DNA from: Collinsella sp.
GTDB taxonomy: Bacteria > Actinomycetota > Coriobacteriia > Coriobacteriales > Coriobacteriaceae
DNA length: 64,000 nucleotides
Assembly (NCBI GenBank): GCA_019419585.1
Contig: DXZQ01000008.1
Location: 1-64,000 of the forward strand
Reading direction: 5' to 3'
Shown: piece after piece, positions 24,870 to 32,988 of the stretch
Layout: every line of letters begins with the position of its first letter
Position numbering within the stretch: the first letter of the stretch is position 1
The notes under the pieces: generated by a model
What the model was told of the DNA's origin: nothing
What the model saw: the letters and a program-made list of their open reading frames with translations, nothing else
Databases searched by the model: none
Position numbers and translations under genes: made by a program

Positions 24870-26633
24870 ATGGCAGATTCCACCACCGATTACAACAATC
24901 TAGATCCCTTGGGTGACGAGGCGGCGGTTGTCGACGAGGTCGATGCCGCCGTCTCGGGCGCTCGCAAGAAGCCGCGCGCTGTCGATATGGTGCCAGAGGA
25001 GCCCGACGCGATGGCGCCGGACGAGGAATACCAGCTCACGCCGGCGGGTCGTCGCGAACGCATCGGGCAGATTGTTCGCCTGGTCAAAAGGTACCGCGTG
25101 TGGGACAACCTCACGCCGGTTCGTTTGCGCCGCCTGCTCGAGGAACTCGGCCCCATGTTCGTCAAGATGGGGCAGATTCTGGCCAACCGGTCCGAGATTC
25201 TGCCGCAACGCTTTTGCGATGAGCTGCGTCGTCTGCGTTCCGACGTGGAGCCGGTGCCGTACGAGGTCGTACTCAGTTGTCTGGAAGAAGAATACGGCCT
25301 GCGCCTGGGGGAGATGTTCGATGCGATCGACCCCAATCCGCTTGGTAGCGCATCGCTCGCGCAGGTGCACCGCGCTCGTCTGGTGACGGGCGAGGACGTG
25401 GCCGTCAAGGTGCAGCGCCCCGGTGCGCAGCAGGTTATGGCACAGGACATCGATATCATTCGCTCGGTGGTGCGTATCGTTTCCAAGTTCGTCAACACTG
25501 ATCAGTTTGTGGACCTGCACGGCGTGGTCGAGGAGCTGTGGACCTCGTTTCGCGAAGAGACCAACTTTTTGGCCGAGGCCAAAAACCTCAACGATTTCTA
25601 TGACTTCCACAAAAGCGTGCATGGCGTGTCGTGTCCCAAGTCTTATCTGGACCTTTGCACCGAGCATGTGGTGGTCATGGACTACATCGACGGCATTTCG
25701 ATCGCCGATCCCAAACGCTTGGCAGCCGAGGGCTATGACTTGGAAAAGATTGGCGCCGCGATTGTCGAGGACTACTCGACGCAGGTGCTCGACGACGGCT
25801 TTTTCCATGCCGACCCGCATGCGGGAAACATCATCCTCAAGGACGGCATCGTTTACTTTATCGACTTGGGCATGGTCGGACGCATGTCGAGTCACGATCG
25901 CGGTATCGTCAAGGACATGATTTTTGCCGTGGCCGAGGGCGACGTGCCCAAGCTCAAGGATTCGCTCATGCGCTTTGCCGTGACGCGTGGCGACTCGGCT
26001 GAGCTCGATCATTCGGCCTTTTTGTCCGATTTGGACTTTATCGTGGCTGACTTTGCAGGCCTTGACCTGAAGGATTTGGACATCGGCGAGTTTTTGACCT
26101 CGCTGTTAAACCTGGCGCGCAAAAACGACGTTGAGCTGCCGAGTGTGGTGACGATGTTCGCCCGCGGCATGGTGACGCTCGAGGGCCTGTTGACCGAGTA
26201 CATGCCCAACGTCAACATGATCCAGATTATCCAGACGCATATCAAAAACGAAAAAAGCACCTATGCGCGCGTGCGTGATATGGGACGCGATCTTGCCGCG
26301 AGCAGCTATCGCGCGGCCAAGGGTTCGCTCGAGGCGGCCGAGTATCTGGGCTTGGCTTCGCGTATGCTCACGCGCGGCCAGCTTAAGGTGAACACGCAGA
26401 TCATGAGCAGCGATAAGGCGCTGCGACAGCTGGGCGGAATTATCGACCGCATGTCGATGGCTATCGTGATCGCCGGTCTGTTTATCGGTTCGTCGGTGGT
26501 GTACTACGCGCGCATCGAGCCGGTTGTCCTCGGCATTCCGGTCATCGGCTTCTTTGGCTACGTGAGCGCGCTGGTGCTGGCGCTTATGCTGGGTCGCAAT
26601 ATATGGCTCAACAGCCACGGCGGCAAGCACTAG
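24870..26633 (+). CDS. ABC1/AarF/UbiB atypical kinase, membrane-anchored
   Basis: The 587-residue protein has the family hallmarks: the KxGQ motif (FVKMGQILANR), the Ala-rich nucleotide loop with SASLAQVHRA, the lysine in VAVKVQRPG, the catalytic HADPHAGN and the metal-binding IDLGMVG. Two C-terminal transmembrane helices (about 530-580) anchor it. UbiB proteins support isoprenoid quinone or other lipid metabolism through ATPase activity. The window holds no ubiquinone or menaquinone genes. It overlaps in operon with the upstream phasin-like gene and ends at a terminator. Confidence 0.93.
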   Translation: MADSTTDYNNLDPLGDEAAVVDEVDAAVSGARKKPRAVDMVPEEPDAMAPDEEYQLTPAGRRERIGQIVRLVKRYRVWDNLTPVRLRRLLEELGPMFVKMGQILANRSEILPQRFCDELRRLRSDVEPVPYEVVLSCLEEEYGLRLGEMFDAIDPNPLGSASLAQVHRARLVTGEDVAVKVQRPGAQQVMAQDIDIIRSVVRIVSKFVNTDQFVDLHGVVEELWTSFREETNFLAEAKNLNDFYDFHKSVHGVSCPKSYLDLCTEHVVVMDYIDGISIADPKRLAAEGYDLEKIGAAIVEDYSTQVLDDGFFHADPHAGNIILKDGIVYFIDLGMVGRMSSHDRGIVKDMIFAVAEGDVPKLKDSLMRFAVTRGDSAELDHSAFLSDLDFIVADFAGLDLKDLDIGEFLTSLLNLARKNDVELPSVVTMFARGMVTLEGLLTEYMPNVNMIQIIQTHIKNEKSTYARVRDMGRDLAASSYRAAKGSLEAAEYLGLASRMLTRGQLKVNTQIMSSDKALRQLGGIIDRMSMAIVIAGLFIGSSVVYYARIEPVVLGIPVIGFFGYVSALVLALMLGRNIWLNSHGGKH

Positions 26634-26685
26634 AGGCTGCGGCCGTCACCGCATTCTCCTATCGCAAACAATAGCTTTTACCTTG

Positions 26686-26712
26686 GGCTTCGCCTGCGTG
26701 CGAGGCCTTTTT
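26686..26712 (+). terminator. Terminator after the UbiB gene
   Basis: GGCTTCGC (26686-26693) pairs with GCGAGGCC (26700-26707), with one GU pair, followed by TTTTT. Confidence 0.85.
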
Positions 26713-26744
26713 GCGTGATACCATACTGACGGTAATAATCGATG

Positions 26745-26925
26745 GCCTAGATGGTGGTGCGGAGACGCACGAATGCGCGGTTTTCCTGCGCGTTTGGGAG
26801 AATCGGGGTGCAAGTCCCCGGCTGTACCAGTAACCGTAATTCCTCTTGGCTCGGGATGTTCGCGTCGCAGATCGGACGGCGCGCCTGAGCCGTTAAGGTT
26901 AAGTCGGATCGCCTCCCATCTTGCA
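26745..26925 (+). ncRNA. Cobalamin (adenosylcobalamin-type) riboswitch
   Basis: The segment holds the B12-riboswitch core: GGGAGAATCGGGG, then TGCAAGTCCCC, GGCTGTACCAGTAACCGT and, near the 3' end, AAGTCGGATCGCC, in the canonical order. A GC-rich variable region lies between. It ends about 60 bases before the start of the DUF4430 surface protein gene, on the same strand. The exact boundaries are approximate. Cobalamin should repress expression of the two downstream surface proteins. Confidence 0.85.
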
Positions 26926-26983
26926 TGCGGCTGCGGCGTATGCTGCCGGTGTGCATAGGGCTCTGGAGGGAAGAGAGATCCCG

Positions 26984-29900
26984 ATGGGGGAACTCGAGCG
27001 CAACATGCGCGATGACGCGGGGCAGCCTCAAGGCAACGCTCCAAGTACAGACAATGGGGGACAAATGGATATGTTTGAGGACGAGCGCGAGCGCGCCTCG
27101 TTGCATCGCCGTGGCGCGATTGCACGCGGTGTAGCCAAGCGCGGCCTGGTGGCATTCCTGGCCTTTGCGATGGCCTTTGGCACCACGCCGGCTCAGTTGT
27201 GGGCCGAGGGCGCCGAGGGCATTGCCGAGGCTGTGGCTCAGGCTGCGACGCCGGGCGAGGACGCAGCGCTTGCGGGCGGTACCGCTGAGCAGAGCGGCGC
27301 CGAGGTTTCGGATTCCGAGGGCGCGCCTGCAGGTAGTGCAGCCATAACAGAGGCAGCAACTGGCGACGAAGGCTCGGCGACGGGGGAGAGCCCTGCTACG
27401 AGCGAGCAGTCTTCGACGGCATCCGCTGGCCAAGCAGGATCTGCCGCCGCGGCTGCCGTTCAGACGGAGAGCCCGACAGAAACTGGCGATGTCGCCAAGA
27501 AGCAAGTCGAGGTCTCGTTCTCGATTATCGGCACCGATGCCGACGGCAAGGCTCAGACCTGGGTGGCGCCTACGCAGCTCAAGCTCGACGAGGGCGCGAC
27601 GGCTGCGGATGCCTTTATTAAGCTGCAGGAGAAGACGGGCTTCAAGGCGGACTACGATCCGAACACGGCATACGGTTTCTACCTCGAAAGCATCACATCC
27701 CCGAGCGATGGTCGCACGCTTGCCTACGATCCGACGACTTATGCCTTCTGGCAGCTGTTCGTCGACGGCGCGTCTTCCTCGGTTGGTGCGAGCAGTGTCA
27801 AGCTCACCCAGGGGCAGAAGATTGAGTTTGCCTATACGGCTGGTAGCTCGTCCCCTGTCGTTAAGGACCAGGTTGCCGCAAATGTGACCGTCATTGGTCG
27901 CGATGCCCAGGGCAAGACTCAGACTTGGGTCGATAACGCGCAGTATGTGGTGACGTCCGGCTCGAGCGCACTTGACCTTACGAAGGTCGCGCTTGAGGCG
28001 AATGATATTGACGCCGTTGCTGCGGGCTCCTTCATTCTGAGCCTTAAGTACAACGGTGTTGAGCTGGGTACGCCGCTCGATTATTCGACCTATTGGCAGC
28101 TGTTTATCAACGGCAAGTCGAGTGACTATACGGCGGACAATGTCACCATCCATGCCGGCGATACCGTCACGTGGTTCTACGGTGGCTGGGGCGACCAGTT
28201 GCCGTCCGATTCTGTCCATGCTTCCGTTCAGGTGCTTGGCAAGGACAAGGACGGCAAGCAGCAGGTTTGGGCTTCGACGGGTCAGGCGAGTCTCAAGGCG
28301 GGCTCTACTGCCAAGGACCTGTTGGAGCAGACTGGTCTTGATCTCGTTACTAGTGAAGAGTCTTGGGGCTGGTACCTCAGCGGCATTAAATCGCCGCTTG
28401 ACGGTAAGACCTATAAGTATGATCCTGCGACCCGCAGTTATTGGCAATTCTATGTAAATGGCAAGTCCGCCACGGTCGGTGCCGGCAACTACGAGCTCCA
28501 AGAGGGCGACGCCGTCACCTTTATGTATGGTGCTGACGCCGATGCCCTCCCCGGTCAGGTTCTTGGGTCTGTCGATGTTGTCGGCCCCGATGTCAACGGC
28601 AACAATACTTGCTGGGGCTCGGCAAGCAGTGTTTCTTTGCCCGAAGGCTCTACTGCCCAGAACCTTATTGAGACGGTCCTGAAGGCCAAGGGCGTTACGT
28701 ACAACGGCTCCCAGAGTGGTGAGTACTGGTTCCTCAATTCCATCAACTCGCCGTTCGATCACAAGCCGTATGCCTGGGATGCTGCGACCAATAAATCTTG
28801 GCACCTGTATATCAATGGAGAGCCCTCCTTACTCTGCGCCAACCAGATTACGCTCAAGAGCGGCGATAAGGTTACGCTTGCCCATACCACCGACGATTCG
28901 CCCATGCCCGATCCCGACAAGATTGTCGTGGACCCGAGTGCGACGACTCCTGATTGGGATGCCGAGTGGGCCGGCTACGGCAACAGCGGCAACGGTACGT
29001 CCGTTACGGACGCCAAGACGCCTGCGCAGGCCGCCGGTCTTAAGTGGGCCTTCGATTGGAAGGCCGAGTCTGGTCAGCAGTATGCCAACTGCAGCGAGCC
29101 TGTCATTGCTAACGGTTTTGTGTACATCGCGACCGAGAACGAGCTCATTAAGATCGATTCGTCCACGGGCAAAAAGGTTGCCTCTGCGCCGCTTGCCTCC
29201 AAGGTGAGCTATACCTCTCGTCCGATCTATACCAATGGCCTTATCATCGTTCCGCTCAACGGCGGTGCGGTCCAGGCGATTACTGCAGACAAGCTGATCT
29301 GCAAGTGGCTGACGCCTGGTTTGACGGACTTGACGCAGAGCTCCTGCACCGTCGTTTCGGACGGCGAGTACGTCTATGTAGGCTCGGTCGATATTTCGTA
29401 TGACGAGAATTACAACGCGACCTACGGCAACGGCTCCCTGAAGCGTATCAAGATTGCCACGGGCGAAGTCTCTTGGCAGAACATTGACCCTTCCGAGGGC
29501 TATTATTGGACTGGCGCTGCGCTGACGGATAAGTACATCATTGTTCCTACGAGCGCGGGCACGCTTAAGTGCATTGATAAGACGACGGGCGATGTCGTTT
29601 CGACCATGAAGCTCGGCGCTGTCGCAAATGCCGATTGCATTGCCGATCCGTCCAATGGTTCGACCTTCTATCAGATGACGCACGACGGAAAGCTCCATGT
29701 GATTTTGCTTTCGGCAAAGGGCGTGCTGAGTGAACAGAAGACGGTTGATCTGGGCCTTACGAATAATCTGAGCGCCCCTGCGGTGTCTGGTGACAATCTG
29801 ATTGTCGGCGGACAGACGGCTACGGGCTCTGCTCTGGTTCTCTATAACCTGAAGACGGACAAGACCACGATGGTCGCTGCTGCCGACGGCAAGGCGCTGC

Positions 29901-30835
29901 CGGCTGGCCTCAACGGTATTGCCGCTACTCCGCTGGTGAGTGTTCAGGGCGGCAAGACCTATGTGTACTTCACCGTGAACAGCGCGGATAGCAAGGATTA
30001 CGTCAACTACTCTGCTGGTGGTGGCGTGTATCGCTATACTCTCGGCGATGCAGAGGCGACGCAGATCTATGATGCGGCCGGCCATTACCAGTACTGTGAC
30101 TCTCCGGTCATTGCCGATGCTTCTGGCAACCTGTACTACATCAATGATTCGGGTACTCTGTTCAAGCTGGGGGCTGTTGAGTCTTGGACGGTTGCCTTTA
30201 ATTCCAACGGCGGGTCTGCTTGCGACACTAAGTTTGTTGCTACGGCCGACGGCAAGCTGGTCAAGCCGGCCGATCCGACGCGCGATGGCTACACTTTCGG
30301 TGGTTGGTATACCGATGAGGCTTGCACGCAGGCGTATGACTTCAGTACGCCAGTGACGGCCGATCTGACACTGTATGCCAAGTGGACCAAGAATGCCGTT
30401 AACCCTGGCGGCAATGGCGGTTCTGGCACTAATGGTGGCAACGGTGGCGCTGGCAACGGTTCCGGCGCTGGCGCTGGCACTGGCACGGGTTCCGGCTCCG
30501 GCTCGAAGGGCGGCGCTATCGCCCCGGGTCAGAAGCCGGTGACCAAGACGACGGTGTCGACCAAGACCGAGACCAAGGACAACAAGTCCGACAAGAAGGA
30601 CTCCGATAAATCCGATAAGAAGGACGAGAAGAAATCTGACAAGAAGGACGGCAAGTCCGACAAGAAGTCCGATTCCAAGTCCGATACGGGCGCTGCTTCC
30701 ACGACCACTGCCAAGAAGTCCTCTGATGCTTCCGAGCAGGAGACTGGCACCAACCCGCTCGCCATTGTTGGCGTTGCCGCCGGCGTCATCGGTCTCGCCA
30801 TCGTCGGCGTGTTCGTGTTCACCAAACGTCGGTAG
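26984..30835 (+). CDS. Giant cell-surface protein: four DUF4430 domains, PQQ-like beta-propeller, InlB repeat
   Basis: The 1283-residue product (from ATG 26984) starts with a signal peptide (VAKRGLVAFLAFAMAFGTTPAQLWA) and an Ala/Glu/Ser-rich region. Four DUF4430 domains follow (about 176-285, 295-405, 411-521, 524-635), each with a YWQLFVNGK-type core. Next come a PQQ-like beta-propeller (about 650-1068; NGFVYIATENELIKIDSSTG), an InlB-type repeat (to about 1135; DGYTFGGWYTDE), a Gly-rich then Lys/Asp/Ser-rich stalk and a C-terminal transmembrane helix ending TKRR. DUF4430 resembles the beta domain of transcobalamin/intrinsic factor. With the cobalamin riboswitch upstream, a corrinoid-capturing surface receptor is likely. 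The start is uncertain (26984 or 27065). Confidence 0.88.
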   Translation: MGELERNMRDDAGQPQGNAPSTDNGGQMDMFEDERERASLHRRGAIARGVAKRGLVAFLAFAMAFGTTPAQLWAEGAEGIAEAVAQAATPGEDAALAGGTAEQSGAEVSDSEGAPAGSAAITEAATGDEGSATGESPATSEQSSTASAGQAGSAAAAAVQTESPTETGDVAKKQVEVSFSIIGTDADGKAQTWVAPTQLKLDEGATAADAFIKLQEKTGFKADYDPNTAYGFYLESITSPSDGRTLAYDPTTYAFWQLFVDGASSSVGASSVKLTQGQKIEFAYTAGSSSPVVKDQVAANVTVIGRDAQGKTQTWVDNAQYVVTSGSSALDLTKVALEANDIDAVAAGSFILSLKYNGVELGTPLDYSTYWQLFINGKSSDYTADNVTIHAGDTVTWFYGGWGDQLPSDSVHASVQVLGKDKDGKQQVWASTGQASLKAGSTAKDLLEQTGLDLVTSEESWGWYLSGIKSPLDGKTYKYDPATRSYWQFYVNGKSATVGAGNYELQEGDAVTFMYGADADALPGQVLGSVDVVGPDVNGNNTCWGSASSVSLPEGSTAQNLIETVLKAKGVTYNGSQSGEYWFLNSINSPFDHKPYAWDAATNKSWHLYINGEPSLLCANQITLKSGDKVTLAHTTDDSPMPDPDKIVVDPSATTPDWDAEWAGYGNSGNGTSVTDAKTPAQAAGLKWAFDWKAESGQQYANCSEPVIANGFVYIATENELIKIDSSTGKKVASAPLASKVSYTSRPIYTNGLIIVPLNGGAVQAITADKLICKWLTPGLTDLTQSSCTVVSDGEYVYVGSVDISYDENYNATYGNGSLKRIKIATGEVSWQNIDPSEGYYWTGAALTDKYIIVPTSAGTLKCIDKTTGDVVSTMKLGAVANADCIADPSNGSTFYQMTHDGKLHVILLSAKGVLSEQKTVDLGLTNNLSAPAVSGDNLIVGGQTATGSALVLYNLKTDKTTMVAAADGKALPAGLNGIAATPLVSVQGGKTYVYFTVNSADSKDYVNYSAGGGVYRYTLGDAEATQIYDAAGHYQYCDSPVIADASGNLYYINDSGTLFKLGAVESWTVAFNSNGGSACDTKFVATADGKLVKPADPTRDGYTFGGWYTDEACTQAYDFSTPVTADLTLYAKWTKNAVNPGGNGGSGTNGGNGGAGNGSGAGAGTGTGSGSGSKGGAIAPGQKPVTKTTVSTKTETKDNKSDKKDSDKSDKKDEKKSDKKDGKSDKKSDSKSDTGAASTTTAKKSSDASEQETGTNPLAIVGVAAGVIGLAIVGVFVFTKRR

Positions 30836-30844
30836 GTGAGGGCT

Positions 30845-31729
30845 GTGTCCAATAAATCCAAGGACGCTGACCCCAAGCAACCAGATTCCTCGTTCATTCA
30901 GTTCGACGATGCAAAGCACCAGGGCGCCGCTTCGGCGGCGTCCGCCCCTCGTCGCAAGGCGCTCCTTGGCGTTCTGACTGCCGCGTGCACCATTCTGATC
31001 GTCGTCTCGCTGGGTTTCGTCCATCCTTCCACAAGCGGTGCCTGGTCCATCGACTGGATCATTCAGACCGTGACGGGGGAGAGCGTCGTCACCAAGGACA
31101 CCAAGGCGTCTGGCTCGACTACGACTTCGGTCGAGGCCAGTTCCAAGGATTCCAAGTCATCGAATGACGCAAAAGACGAGTCCAAGGACGATTCCGAGTC
31201 TTCAAACAAGGAATCGGATAAAAGCTCGGATAGCAAGAAGTCCGATGGTCAGGACGGCAAGAAGTCTGGAGATAAATCCGCTGCCCAGAATAGGGGAGCC
31301 GGCGATACTTCCAATGTGTCTGGCGGTGCTTCTTCGGGCGGCGGCCAGTCGTCTGATGGAGCCTCCAGCTCTAATGGCGGAAGCGCTCCCTCGGGCGGAC
31401 AGGGCGGCTCGCAGGAGTCCAGCTACGTAACGGTGACGGTTTCGGTCACATCGAGCGCTGTGGGCAATCCTGTGTCTTCTGGTGGCACCTTTACCTTTAA
31501 CGAAGGCGCTACCGTCTACGATGCCCTGTGCGCGTTGGGCCTTTCTGTCAACGCACACGGCTCATCGTTCGGCACGTATGTCTCCGCGATTGGTGGTTTG
31601 GCCGAGAAGCAGTACGGCGGCACGAGCGGCTGGATGTACTCCGTCAACGGCACAACGCCTATGACGGCCTGCAGCAACTACGTTCTCTCCAACGGCGACA
31701 ACGTGGTCTGGTATTACGTAACGGGTTAG
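30845..31729 (+). CDS. Membrane-anchored single DUF4430 protein
   Basis: The 294-residue product has a short cytoplasmic N-terminus and one transmembrane helix (ALLGVLTAACTILIVVSLGFV). A long Ser/Asp/Lys then Gly/Ser stalk (about 80-200) follows, and a C-terminal DUF4430 domain ends GDNVVWYYVTG. GTG 30845 lies behind AGGTGAGGG, 9 bases after the preceding stop, so it is co-transcribed under the cobalamin riboswitch. The stalk composition matches that of the giant partner, suggesting both reach through the cell wall. It might pass the ligand from the outer receptor to a transporter not encoded here. Confidence 0.88.
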   Translation: MSNKSKDADPKQPDSSFIQFDDAKHQGAASAASAPRRKALLGVLTAACTILIVVSLGFVHPSTSGAWSIDWIIQTVTGESVVTKDTKASGSTTTSVEASSKDSKSSNDAKDESKDDSESSNKESDKSSDSKKSDGQDGKKSGDKSAAQNRGAGDTSNVSGGASSGGGQSSDGASSSNGGSAPSGGQGGSQESSYVTVTVSVTSSAVGNPVSSGGTFTFNEGATVYDALCALGLSVNAHGSSFGTYVSAIGGLAEKQYGGTSGWMYSVNGTTPMTACSNYVLSNGDNVVWYYVTG

Positions 31730-31752
31730 AGACCTCGACATATCGCACCAAG

Positions 31753-31789
31753 CGGGCGGTTCGGACAGACATCCGGGCCGCCCGTTTTT
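31753..31789 (+). terminator. Terminator of the DUF4430 operon
   Basis: CGGGCGGTTCGGA and TCCGGGCCGCCCG form a 13-bp stem with two GU pairs, followed by TTTTT. Confidence 0.92.
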
Positions 31790-31887
31790 CATACGAATGG
31801 GACTGGGTCGCCGGGTCTCTCGACAAACAAAAAACGGTTGGAATGGGAATTCCAACCGGTTATACATTCAAGCAAATAATGAATCGA

Positions 31888-32295
31888 CTACGACCGTGCG
31901 CCCTCGAGGAAGAAGCGGCGGCTGAAGTAGTTGTACCAGGTGACGAGGAACGTGGCGATGGCCTTCATGGCCTGGTAGCCGATGCTCAAAAACGTGACGC
32001 CCACAAACATGTATAGGTCGTTGAGGCCCAGACCGATCACCGACAGGATGGTGAAGATCGTGAACTCGCGCTTGCGGCTCATGCCCTCGCGGTGGTCGAA
32101 CACATACTTCATGCTGAGCCAGTAGTTGACCACGACGGACGTGGTAAACGAGACCGTGGTGCTCATCAAAAAGTCGAGGTGAAACAGCTCGACAAGCGCA
32201 ATGAGCATACCCCAGTCGATGCCAAAGGAGATAAGACCCACGACAGCGAACTTGAGGAACTGCTTGGTATGAGGTTGTGCCAGTGCCTTGCGCAC
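31888..32295 (-). CDS. GtrA-family membrane protein 1
   Basis: The 135-residue product has four transmembrane helices and the GtrA signature (FLKFAVVGLISFGIDWGML, NYWLSMKYVF). GtrA proteins are thought to flip or bind polyprenyl-linked sugars for surface polysaccharide decoration. GTG 32295 is the likely start; no strong ribosome site is seen. It ends in FLEGARS, like its neighbour's FLEGDETK. The two share the block GMSRxREF-IF--LSVIGL-LND, so they are paralogues in tandem. No glycosyltransferase lies next to them. Confidence 0.9.
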   Translation of the reverse strand: MRKALAQPHTKQFLKFAVVGLISFGIDWGMLIALVELFHLDFLMSTTVSFTTSVVVNYWLSMKYVFDHREGMSRKREFTIFTILSVIGLGLNDLYMFVGVTFLSIGYQAMKAIATFLVTWYNYFSRRFFLEGARS

Positions 32296-32513
32296 GTAAT
32301 CACATCCAATGCGTTGATGAATCGAGCAGAGGATACTTTAGAGCTTTTGCAAGGGAAACGTAAGGTCTTTGCCAAGAACTATACGAACTCGCCAAATTTT
32401 CAAGAGCTAATCCGCAAACGTTGAAAATTTGCCCGTAAACGAGCAAAGCTCACGAACGACACAGCGCTCGACGTGCGTCATCCGTGGGCATCGTAAAGCT
32501 GTAAGGTTGCGAG

Positions 32514-32909
32514 TTACTTGGTCTCGTCGCCTTCCAGGAAGATCTTTCGGGTCACAAAGTTGTAGACCATGACAAGCGCGGTGGCGCAGATCTTGGCGAT
32601 ATTGGCCTCGAGTCCCAGGCCGGCGTTGAGTGTCAACACGATACCGTCGTTGAGTGCCAGGCCGATCACGGACAGCACGACAAAGATAATGAACTCGCGG
32701 CGGCGGCTCATGCCCTCCTTGTGCGCAAACACGTACTTCATGCTTGCGAGGTAGTTAAAGATAAGCGAGATGATAAAGCCGCTGGTGTTGGCGATTAGGA
32801 TGTTGAGGCCCAGACCGTAGTGGAGCAGATTCATAATGCCAAAGTCGATGACCGTGGCAATGACGCCGACGACGCCAAACTTCATGATCTGCGCAAGGAG
32901 CTTTTGCAT
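32514..32909 (-). CDS. GtrA-family membrane protein 2
   Basis: The 131-residue product has four transmembrane helices with the GtrA pattern (MKFGVVGVIATVIDFGIMN, FNYLASMKYVF). It is a paralogue of the gene at 31888-32295. ATG 32909 follows an AGGCAGG site; an upstream in-frame start at 33026 runs back into the FBPase gene and is unlikely. The 218-base gap between the two GtrA genes shows no gene. Confidence 0.9.
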   Translation of the reverse strand: MQKLLAQIMKFGVVGVIATVIDFGIMNLLHYGLGLNILIANTSGFIISLIFNYLASMKYVFAHKEGMSRRREFIIFVVLSVIGLALNDGIVLTLNAGLGLEANIAKICATALVMVYNFVTRKIFLEGDETK

Positions 32910-32988
32910 GGTACCTGCCTTATGGTGGCGCCGGGGCGCCGCGGGGATGACAAACTTGGCACAGTTTAGCCAATCCCCGCGGGTGGGG

